From: Caldifarciminota bacterium
Lineage (GTDB): Bacteria; Hydrothermota; Hydrothermia; UBA1063; CAJXJZ01
Assembly (NCBI GenBank): GCA_027033555.1
Contig: JALVLE010000337.1
Location: 1-8,133 of the forward strand
DNA length: 8,133 nucleotides
Direction of reading: 5' to 3'
Both the position numbers and the translations under genes were made by a program. The notes under the pieces are model-generated. The model had not been told where the DNA came from and searched no databases. It worked only from the letters and a program-made list of their open reading frames with translations. Of the stretch, positions 1 to 6,096 are shown piece by piece (position 1 is the stretch's first letter; the number at the start of each line of letters is the position of its first letter).

Positions 1-498
1 TTTGCCCTTTCTTTTAACCTTTCTGTTAAAATTGCAAGACCTTTTAATACCTTTGGTGAAAGGCAATCTGTGCGGGCAGTGATTCCCTGGATAGTATATC
101 AACTTCTTTCAAAGGACAGAGATGTTGTGAAGATTGGTAACATTCATACAAGGAGGGATTTTGTATATGTAAAGGATACGGTGAGATTTCTTATTCGTAT
201 GCTTGAAGACAAAAGGGATTTCCTTGAGGTTAATTTTCCCACAGGAGTACCCTATTCAATAGAAGAGGTGGTAAATGTTGCTAAAAAGGTGCTCGGTATA
301 GAGAAAAAAGTACAAATAGATAAAAAGAGAATAAGGCCTGAAAAAAGTGAGGTTAAGTTGCTTACCGGAGATGTCAATGAGACTTATAGGCTTATTGGCA
401 TAAAGCCTGAAGTGTCCCTTGAGGAGGGTATAAAAAACCTGGCAAACTGGATGAGAGAAAACCTGGACAATATACAAAAGGAGCTAAGTTTGTTATGA
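1..498 (+). CDS. NDP-sugar 4,6-dehydratase/epimerase, LegB-like (5'-truncated by window edge)
   Basis: This is the C-terminal 165 residues of an extended short-chain dehydrogenase that converts a nucleotide-activated sugar with bound NAD(P). The frame is open from base 1, so the gene starts outside the window; the Rossmann nucleotide-binding motif and the YxxxK catalytic pair are not visible. Residue numbers are within the fragment. RPFNTFGERQ (13-22), followed by SVRAVIP, is the substrate-pocket segment of this superfamily. RRDFVYVKDT (51-60) is the conserved substrate-binding strand and loop. A RPEKSEV motif (112-118) and a final VSLEEG helix are typical of the LegB/GDP-mannose-dehydratase-like branch. 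A GTG at 70 could be mistaken for the start, but it falls inside the conserved segment, so it is an internal Val. The stop overlaps the next gene by ATGA. The family is secure; the exact substrate (for example a GDP-GlcNAc or UDP sugar) is inference. Confidence 0.88.
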   Translation, partial: FALSFNLSVKIARPFNTFGERQSVRAVIPWIVYQLLSKDRDVVKIGNIHTRRDFVYVKDTVRFLIRMLEDKRDFLEVNFPTGVPYSIEEVVNVAKKVLGIEKKVQIDKKRIRPEKSEVKLLTGDVNETYRLIGIKPEVSLEEGIKNLANWMRENLDNIQKELSLL

Positions 499-1211
499 AA
501 GCAGTAATACTTGCAGGTGGGCAGGGAAGAAGGTTAAAACCTTATACTCTTGTTTTGCCAAAACCCCTTGTACCTGTGGGAGATATGCCCATTATGGAGA
601 TTATAATAAGACAGCTTGTGTATTATGGTTTTAAGGATATATACCTCGCATGTGGGCATCTTGTGGAGTTAATAAAGGCTTACTTCAAAGATGGCAAAAA
701 GTGGGGAGCAAGGCTTTATTATTCTGTTGAGGACAGGCCTCTTGGAACCGTGGGGCCTTTAAAACTACTTGAAAATGAACTTGATGAGCCTTTCCTTGTG
801 ATAAATGGTGATATTCTCACAGATATGAATTTCCTTGATATTTTTCAGCGCCATATTGTTCAGGGAAAACTCATGACAATAGGTATAACAGAACACAGAA
901 CAAAGCTGGAGTATGGTGTTGTTCATCTTTATGAGAATCAGGTTGTGGATTATGAGGAAAAGCCTGAGGTGATACATTATGTTTCAATGGGAGTGTATGT
1001 TTTTGCTCCTTATGTGCTGAGATACATTGAAAAAGGAAAAAAAATGGATATTCCTGACCTTATACAAAAGTTCCTTGATGAGGATATTGGTATCCACGCA
1101 TATATTTACAGGGGTAAGTGGTTTGATATAGGAAATACAGAGGATTTTGAGAGAGCACTTGTGAGTTTTGAAAAAGAAAAAAAGTTGTATTTAAAGGAGC
1201 TGGCCCAATGA
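495..1211 (+). CDS. Sugar-1-phosphate nucleotidyltransferase (NTP_transferase family)
   Basis: This 238-residue cytoplasmic enzyme is expected to join a sugar-1-phosphate to an NTP, giving an NDP-sugar and pyrophosphate. The signature LAGGQGRRLKPYT (6-18) followed by PKPLVPVG (22-29) is the nucleotide-binding loop with the catalytic Arg and Lys. NGD (104-106) supplies the metal-binding Asp, EKPE (155-158) is the conserved sugar-binding segment, and SMGVYVF (164-170) and WFDIGNTEDF (209-218) are further family motifs. The length fits a bare catalytic domain: there is no left-handed beta-helix acyltransferase domain and no CBS domain. The start is ATG in an ATGA overlap with the dehydratase, with AGGAG at 479-483, 11 bases upstream. 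Lying directly after a LegB-like dehydratase, it may supply that enzyme's NDP-sugar, as PtmE does for LegB in Campylobacter legionaminate synthesis. Base and sugar specificity (GTP, CTP or dTTP; Man, Glc or GlcN) cannot be read from the sequence. Confidence 0.9.
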   Translation: MKAVILAGGQGRRLKPYTLVLPKPLVPVGDMPIMEIIIRQLVYYGFKDIYLACGHLVELIKAYFKDGKKWGARLYYSVEDRPLGTVGPLKLLENELDEPFLVINGDILTDMNFLDIFQRHIVQGKLMTIGITEHRTKLEYGVVHLYENQVVDYEEKPEVIHYVSMGVYVFAPYVLRYIEKGKKMDIPDLIQKFLDEDIGIHAYIYRGKWFDIGNTEDFERALVSFEKEKKLYLKELAQ

Positions 1212-2056
1212 CCTGTATTTTTGAAACAGATATAAAAGAGTATGAGCTTATAAAGCGAGGCAAGGTTAGAGACCTATATGATGTGGAGGGTAAAATCCTG
1301 ATTGTGGCTACTGATCGTATATCAGCTTTTGACAGGGTATTGAAGACATGTATTCCAGGTAAGGGAGAAGTACTTACTGAGATTTCGCTTTTCTGGTTTA
1401 AAAATACAGAGGATATTATTGAAAATCATGTGGAGAGCCACAATTTGAAAGATTATCCCGAAAATCTGAGAAAGTATGAATACCTTGTAAAACGCTCAAT
1501 GCTTGTGAAAAAGGCGGAGGTAATTCCCTTTGAATTTATTGTAAGAGGGTATCTTGCAGGTTCGCTTTACAAAAGATATATTGAAGGCAAAACAACGCTT
1601 CCGGAGGGTCTTTCTGAGTTTGATAGGTTACCTCAACCCATGTTCACTCCTACAACTAAGGCAGAGAAAGGACACGATGAGCCGGTTACTTATGAGGAAC
1701 TTAAGAAAAAGCTTGGTGATAAACTTGCAGCGTATCTTAGGGATATTTCCATCCGTCTTTATAAAAGAGGAGAAGAGATAGCCGCGAAGAAGGGGATAAC
1801 TATCCTTGATACAAAATTTGAATTTGGAAAGATAGGGGAAAAAGTGATACTTATAGACGAAGTGCTTACGCCCGATTCTTCTCGCTACAGGATTGTTGAG
1901 AATGGAAAAGTATTGAAACTTGATAAACAGATACTGAGAGATTACCTTAAAAAGAGGGAAGAGATAGAGGGGAAGATGCCAGATGAAATACCGGAAGATG
2001 TTGTAAGAGAAATACAGGACGCTTACACAAAAATTAGAGACCTTCTTCTTGGCTGA
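1208..2056 (+). CDS. purC: Phosphoribosylaminoimidazole-succinocarboxamide synthase (SAICAR synthase)
   Basis: PurC condenses CAIR with aspartate, using ATP, to make SAICAR in de novo purine synthesis. Conserved segments run in the expected order: KRGKVRDLYDV (16-26, nucleotide-binding N-terminal hairpin), TDRISAFD (35-42), FIVRGYLAGS (110-119), TPTTKAEKGHDEPV (147-160), DTKFEFG (201-207) and LIDEVLTPDSSRY (215-227). At 282 residues it matches the long type (as in yeast Ade1, about 300 residues) rather than the short bacterial type of about 240. No key motif is missing, so it should be active. The start is ATG in an ATGA overlap, with AGGAG at 1195-1199 eight bases upstream. It sits between a sugar nucleotidyltransferase and a putative glycosyltransferase, with no other purine gene in view, so its place reflects shared expression rather than a shared pathway. 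Confidence 0.97.
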   Translation: MTCIFETDIKEYELIKRGKVRDLYDVEGKILIVATDRISAFDRVLKTCIPGKGEVLTEISLFWFKNTEDIIENHVESHNLKDYPENLRKYEYLVKRSMLVKKAEVIPFEFIVRGYLAGSLYKRYIEGKTTLPEGLSEFDRLPQPMFTPTTKAEKGHDEPVTYEELKKKLGDKLAAYLRDISIRLYKRGEEIAAKKGITILDTKFEFGKIGEKVILIDEVLTPDSSRYRIVENGKVLKLDKQILRDYLKKREEIEGKMPDEIPEDVVREIQDAYTKIRDLLLG

Positions 2057-2904
2057 TGTTCTTTCTATTTAAAAAGAAAAAGAGGAAGGTTTATACAGAA
2101 TTGCCTTCCATAAGTTTCTGTGGTAAAATAGAAAATACATACAATGTAGTTGTGAAATTTCCGGAAGACCCCACACTCTTTTCCTTTTCTCTTCCGGCAG
2201 TTAAAAAAATAGAAAGGTATTTTAAAGGCAGAAAATTTGGAATGTTCAATGAAGGGGCTTTTTCTCTTGTGGCGAACTTTCTCAGGTATATAAAGACTTT
2301 TCCTGAAAATGAAGAGCTTGGAAAGTTTAATTTTCAGAAAAGTATCTTGATAGACTTTGCTCTCAGGAAAGAGGAGGCAGGTTCAAAATATCCTTTCCCC
2401 ATGCGCATAGGTTTCAACAAAGAATTATACCCTGAACTTAACATCATTTATACTATGCAGCATCCCTTTTTTCCTGATTATTATGAAGAGGTGGTTTCAA
2501 ATATGACGGGCATAAAAGACAGGATGGAAATTACCGAGGATAAAACTAAAAGAGGATGGGCCTGGGAGTTTTTAAAATATCGCGGGATGACTCACAGGAA
2601 GAAAGTTCTTATTGTTGATATAAGAGGAGAAAAAAAGGAAAAACTCAAACGCATAATAAAGGAAAAGCATAGAAATACGTGGTTTGTTGTGTTTTTTGAT
2701 GAGCTTGTGGACATATCACTTGACCAGAAAATATCTCTTATACTTGTTGCAGACAGATTTATTTTTGATACCTCATATTTTGCTTATTTTGCAACGAGAG
2801 AAGGTATTAAATCTTACAAAATAGGTGCTTTACCGTTTCCTGTTAATCCCGAGTCAGGTCTTAAAGTGGTTGATGAAAAAGGCATAAAGCAGATTTTACA
2901 ATGA
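2056..2904 (+). CDS. Uncharacterised protein, possibly a divergent GT9-like (heptosyltransferase-type) glycosyltransferase
   Basis: I do not recognise this 282-residue protein with confidence. It has a basic start (FKKKKRKV, 5-12), no signal peptide and no membrane segment, so it is probably cytoplasmic. Its layout recalls family-9 glycosyltransferases (GT-B fold). NVVVKFPEDP (30-39) followed by SLPAVKKIERYF (45-56) is where GT9 has its first strand and helix. SILIDFALR (96-104) resembles the strand bearing 'D..' after the linker. KKVLIVDIRG (182-191) would begin the C-terminal Rossmann half. SLDQKISLILVADRFIFDTS (221-240) resembles the GT9 segment 'L.EL..LI..AD.F.G.DSG'. However, the usual GNDSGP and catalytic residues are not clear, so it may be inactive or a different GT-B enzyme. 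It starts at ATG in a TGATG overlap with purC, without a clear ribosome binding site, implying coupled translation. Its position before an MsbA-like exporter supports a glycolipid role. Confidence 0.45.
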   Translation: MFFLFKKKKRKVYTELPSISFCGKIENTYNVVVKFPEDPTLFSFSLPAVKKIERYFKGRKFGMFNEGAFSLVANFLRYIKTFPENEELGKFNFQKSILIDFALRKEEAGSKYPFPMRIGFNKELYPELNIIYTMQHPFFPDYYEEVVSNMTGIKDRMEITEDKTKRGWAWEFLKYRGMTHRKKVLIVDIRGEKKEKLKRIIKEKHRNTWFVVFFDELVDISLDQKISLILVADRFIFDTSYFAYFATREGIKSYKIGALPFPVNPESGLKVVDEKGIKQILQ

Positions 2905-4691
2905 AGTCATATTTAAGACTGCTCAGGTTTGTAAAACCTCATAAAACTCTATTTGTTCTCACATTCTTTGTAATGAGCCTGTATTCCTTTTTCAGCACCT
3001 TTCAAATAGCCATTCTTTCTCCAATTTTGAAAACCCTGTTTTACAAACAGAACGCTCCTCTGTATAAAATGGAACACTTCAAATGGCTTGCCGATTTTTT
3101 GAATAACAACATACTGAGAAGAGACCCACTTGCTGCGGTTAAAATCCTTTCGCTTTTACTTATGGGTATATTTCTGATAAAGGCGATTTTCACGTATTTC
3201 TCTAAGTTTCTGGGAGCGTTGCTACAGGAGAAAATTACCCGTGACATAAGAATAAGGCTCTTTGATAAGATTATGAATCTCCCTCTCTCCTATTTTAAAA
3301 GGGGTGATTCAGGGGATATTATCTCCCGATTTATTAACGATATTCAGCTTGTAAAAATAGCGCTTACTCACGGTATTTATGTTGCTATAAGGGAAGGACT
3401 CATGACGGTGTTTTACCTTGTGCTTTGTTTTATCAGTGCTTTCTGGCTTGCACTTGTTGCCTTTATTCTTATTCCTCTTTCTTTGTTGTTTGTTGTAATA
3501 ATAAATAAAACACTTAAGAAAAGGGCGAAAAGGGCACAGGAAAAAATGGGCGAAATAGGAATGCACCTTTTTGAGACGCTTAATGGGATAAAACTTATAA
3601 AGGGACTTGGAATGGAGGAGACTGAAAAACTCAGGTTCAGAAGAAAAGCAAAGGAATATTACGGTGCTGCCGTAAATTTTCAGTTGCTTGGAGCCCTCCC
3701 ATCTCCTGTAAATGAGTTTATGACCTCTATTGTCGCGGCTCTTTTACTCTATGCTGGCGCGCTTTTTATCTTTAAATACCATTCTCTTACACCGGACAGA
3801 TTCTTTGTGTTTTTAGCTGCAGCGCTCTCAATGATGTCGCCTGTAAAGCACCTTACACAGATTAACACATATCTCCAAGAGGGACTTGCAGCAGGAGACA
3901 GACTTTTTCAGATTTTTGATACACCTTCTGAAAGGTGGAACGGAAAAAAGAAGTTTGAGGGCCTTAAGAAGAAAATAGAGATAAAAAATCTGAGTTTTTC
4001 TTATAACAAAGGGGAATTAACCCTTAAAGATATAAATTTAATCCTTCTAAAAGGTAGAAAAACTGCAATTGTGGGCCATACAGGCTCAGGAAAAACCACG
4101 CTTTTGGACCTCATTGCAGGGTTTTATTATGATTACAAAGGTGAAATACTCATTGATGGAACAGAGCTCAGGGAGCTTGATATTAAAACTTACCGAAGAA
4201 AAATAGCCATAGTGCCTCAGGATGTGTTTTTGTTTAAGGGCACCATAAGAGAGAATATAACCTACGGTGTTGATGATTATACAGAAGAAGAGTTTAAAAG
4301 AGCAGTTAGGATAGCCCTTGTTGATGATTTTGTAAAAAAATTGCCAGAAGGGTATGATACAGTAGTAGGGGAGCGGGGGAGCACGCTCTCAGGAGGGGAA
4401 AAGCAAAGAATTGCAATAGCCCGTGCCATACTGAGAAAGACCGATATAATACTCTTGGACGAAGCGACAAGCGCTCTTGATAATGAGAGTGAAAGGAAAT
4501 TCAAGGAAATGTTTAAAGAAGTTGAGAAAAATGCCTTATTACTTGTGATAGCGCACAGGTTGAGTACAGTACTTGATGCAGATAAGATAGTGGTGATGAG
4601 GAAGGGAAGGATTGTGGCACAGGGCACTCACATTGAGCTTTTAAAAAGTTCAGAAGAGTACAGGAAGCTTTATGAGAGCCAGTTTGTATGA
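2901..4691 (+). CDS. MsbA-type ABC exporter (fused transmembrane and ATPase half-transporter)
   Basis: This 596-residue inner-membrane half-transporter should dimerise and use ATP to flip or export a hydrophobic substrate, in this context most likely a lipid-linked glycan or lipooligosaccharide. The N-terminal part has about six hydrophobic spans, roughly at 16-38, 80-104, 160-183, 184-203, 275-291 and 301-317. The ATPase domain begins near 358 and is complete: A-loop Tyr368, Walker A GHTGSGKT (392-399), Q-loop Gln440, signature LSGGE (496-500), Walker B IILLDE (516-521, catalytic Glu521), D-loop SALD (524-527) and H-loop His552. Length and order match MsbA/LmrA-type exporters (about 580-600). 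It starts at ATG in an ATGA overlap with the preceding gene and ends in an ATGA overlap with the kinase. MsbA, PglK-like and drug exporters share these motifs, so the substrate is inferred from neighbours only. Confidence 0.93.
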   Translation: MKSYLRLLRFVKPHKTLFVLTFFVMSLYSFFSTFQIAILSPILKTLFYKQNAPLYKMEHFKWLADFLNNNILRRDPLAAVKILSLLLMGIFLIKAIFTYFSKFLGALLQEKITRDIRIRLFDKIMNLPLSYFKRGDSGDIISRFINDIQLVKIALTHGIYVAIREGLMTVFYLVLCFISAFWLALVAFILIPLSLLFVVIINKTLKKRAKRAQEKMGEIGMHLFETLNGIKLIKGLGMEETEKLRFRRKAKEYYGAAVNFQLLGALPSPVNEFMTSIVAALLLYAGALFIFKYHSLTPDRFFVFLAAALSMMSPVKHLTQINTYLQEGLAAGDRLFQIFDTPSERWNGKKKFEGLKKKIEIKNLSFSYNKGELTLKDINLILLKGRKTAIVGHTGSGKTTLLDLIAGFYYDYKGEILIDGTELRELDIKTYRRKIAIVPQDVFLFKGTIRENITYGVDDYTEEEFKRAVRIALVDDFVKKLPEGYDTVVGERGSTLSGGEKQRIAIARAILRKTDIILLDEATSALDNESERKFKEMFKEVEKNALLLVIAHRLSTVLDADKIVVMRKGRIVAQGTHIELLKSSEEYRKLYESQFV

Positions 4692-5869
4692 GGCTTAGAT
4701 TCACCGAAAAAATAATAGCAATACTGGGTACATTTGTTGTGCTTGGCCTTCTTATTACCCAGCCAGTTATAAAAGGGGCAGAGAGAGAGGTTAAAAGGAC
4801 TACTACTTTAATGGCAAAGCTCATGTCTGGACTTATCATATATTCCCTTTACGAAGAAGATGTCCAGAGGGTTTTGAGAGAAGTTATCAAGGATATAGGA
4901 TTCCCTATTGTTATCACCGACCAGTATGGAATTCCAAGGGCATGGGAAGGTATTGGTGTAAATCCCCGGCTTTTTACTCAGGAGGAATTGAATAGACCAC
5001 AGAAACTGATGAATAATCCCAAATTCCAGAAAATACTGGATGCCATTCAGAGGCTTAAGAAAGTGGCTGATCCTATTCCCATTAAAAAGGGAAATTGCAT
5101 TGTAGGGTATTTGTATTACGGATATCCCCATGTACTCAGCTATATGAGAATACTTCCGTTTATTTTAATGATTCTCGCTTTAATCACATTTATTATTTTT
5201 TACACATTTGCCCGTTCGGTTCATGATTATGAAATAGAAACAGTATGGGTGAATTTTGCAAAAGGACTTGCCCATCAGATGGGGACACCTGTTTCAGCCC
5301 TCTTTGCGTGGCTTGAGCTATTAAAAGAAGAAAATGTTCCCGATTACATAATAGAAAATATGACGCATGACCTTGAAATGCTCAGGGCCATCCTTCTCAG
5401 GTTCTCAAAAGTTGGAGGGAGTCCGGATTTAAAGGAGGAGGATATAAAGAGAGTAATAGAAGATACCATTGCCATGTTGAAGGAAAGATTTTTAAAGAAT
5501 ATAAAGGTTGAGCTTGTACTTGTTCCGTGTACGTTAAAGATTGATAGGGAGCTAATTTCCTGGGCAATAGAAAATCTTGTAAAGAATGCCTATGAGGCAA
5601 GGAGCAATAACATGCCCACGATTGAAATTAGAAATTACAGAGAGGGTGATGAGTGTGTTATAAGAGTAACAGACAATGGTAAAGGAATTGAGCCACCTTA
5701 TAGAAAAAAGCTTTTTAAGGAATCCTTTACCACAAAGAAGAGGGGGTGGGGGGTTGGGCTTTTGTTAACAAGGAGAATAATTGAGGACATTCATGGTGGA
5801 AAAATTCGCCTTGTAAGGTCTGAGCCAGGCGTTGAAACGATTTTTGAAATAAGACTTCCTATAGAATAG
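4688..5869 (+). CDS. Membrane sensor histidine kinase, AHQ.GTP type, without HAMP domain
   Basis: This 393-residue inner-membrane kinase should sense an envelope signal, autophosphorylate on His196 and pass the phosphate to a response regulator that is not in this window. Membrane spans lie at about 8-28 and 154-175, enclosing a periplasmic domain of about 125 residues (29-153) with a PAS-like look (FPIVITDQYGIPRAW, 72-86). Only about 20 residues separate the second span from the H-box LAHQMGTPVSAL (194-205), so there is no room for a HAMP domain. The ATPase part shows the N-box ENLVKNAYEA (295-304), G1 DNGKGI (329-334), F-box FKESFTTK (343-350) and G2 GWGVGLLL (353-360). Gln197 replaces the usual acidic residue after the phosphorylated His; this AHQ.GTP form with an RGWG G2 box is, as I recall, typical of a kinase group in Bacteroidetes-like bacteria. 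It starts at ATG overlapping the exporter stop (ATGA), with only a distant AGGAAG upstream, so coupled translation is likely. Confidence 0.93.
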   Translation: MRLRFTEKIIAILGTFVVLGLLITQPVIKGAEREVKRTTTLMAKLMSGLIIYSLYEEDVQRVLREVIKDIGFPIVITDQYGIPRAWEGIGVNPRLFTQEELNRPQKLMNNPKFQKILDAIQRLKKVADPIPIKKGNCIVGYLYYGYPHVLSYMRILPFILMILALITFIIFYTFARSVHDYEIETVWVNFAKGLAHQMGTPVSALFAWLELLKEENVPDYIIENMTHDLEMLRAILLRFSKVGGSPDLKEEDIKRVIEDTIAMLKERFLKNIKVELVLVPCTLKIDRELISWAIENLVKNAYEARSNNMPTIEIRNYREGDECVIRVTDNGKGIEPPYRKKLFKESFTTKKRGWGVGLLLTRRIIEDIHGGKIRLVRSEPGVETIFEIRLPIE

Positions 5870-6042
5870 TGTGCTTTTTGAAAATAACAATGTTCTATTA
5901 AAGCCAAAGACAGAATAGGCAGGATGGCGAAAAAAAATGCACACATGTAAAATTGAAATCATTATCAAATAAGGTCCTGGTGCCAAAAATTTTATTTTTA
6001 ATACTGCCTTTGAGAGATATTTTAAGAAGTCAGAACGGTTAC

Positions 6043-6072
6043 TTGACTTTTCTGCTGTTTTGCGCTTATAAT
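6043..6072 (+). promoter_or_regulatory. Sigma-70-type promoter for the secreted propeller protein
   Basis: TTGACT at 6043-6048 (5 of 6 bases of the -35 consensus) is followed after 18 bases by a perfect TATAAT at 6067-6072. The predicted transcript start is near 6079-6080, just before the ribosome binding site, giving a leader of only about 17 bases. It lies in the 227-base gap after the kinase, so the secreted protein can be expressed apart from the operon. The rest of that gap (5870-6042) is AT-rich and shows no gene or convincing terminator. Confidence 0.75.
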
Positions 6073-6080
6073 AATAGCAA

Positions 6081-6089
6081 GGAGGAGGG
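6081..6089 (+). promoter_or_regulatory. Strong ribosome binding site that sets the start at 6097
   Basis: The purine run GGAGGAGGG ends seven bases before the ATG at 6097, close to ideal spacing. The same frame stays open upstream to a TTG at 5953, but that start has no ribosome binding site, and the promoter -35 and -10 elements lie inside the extended reading frame. The ATG at 6097 is also followed at once by a signal peptide. These three facts together choose 6097 as the start. Confidence 0.9.
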
Positions 6090-6096
6090 ATTTATC

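Larger units (their letters stand above)
1..5869 (+). other. Six-gene operon joined by stop/start overlaps
   Basis: All five junctions between the six plus-strand genes are overlaps: ATGA at 495-498, 1208-1211, 2901-2904 and 4688-4691, and TGATG at 2054-2058. No room is left for internal terminators between genes. Clear ribosome binding sites are visible only before the second and third genes; the later three probably depend on re-initiation by ribosomes ending the gene before. The promoter and first gene start lie upstream of the window. No hairpin with a T-run follows the last gene (5870-5950), so transcription may run on into the next gene. Confidence 0.85.

Noticed and set aside
4277..4627. 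Minus-strand frame of 116 codons opposite the ABC ATPase domain
   Set aside because: It lies fully antisense to strongly conserved Walker and signature motifs and is Ser/Leu-rich, as expected of a shadow frame.
5869..5944. Inverted repeat GTGTGC (5869-5874) and GCACAC (5939-5944) after the kinase gene
   Set aside because: Six bases with a bulge before the adjoining T/A runs and a 64-base loop; too weak to call a terminator or operator.
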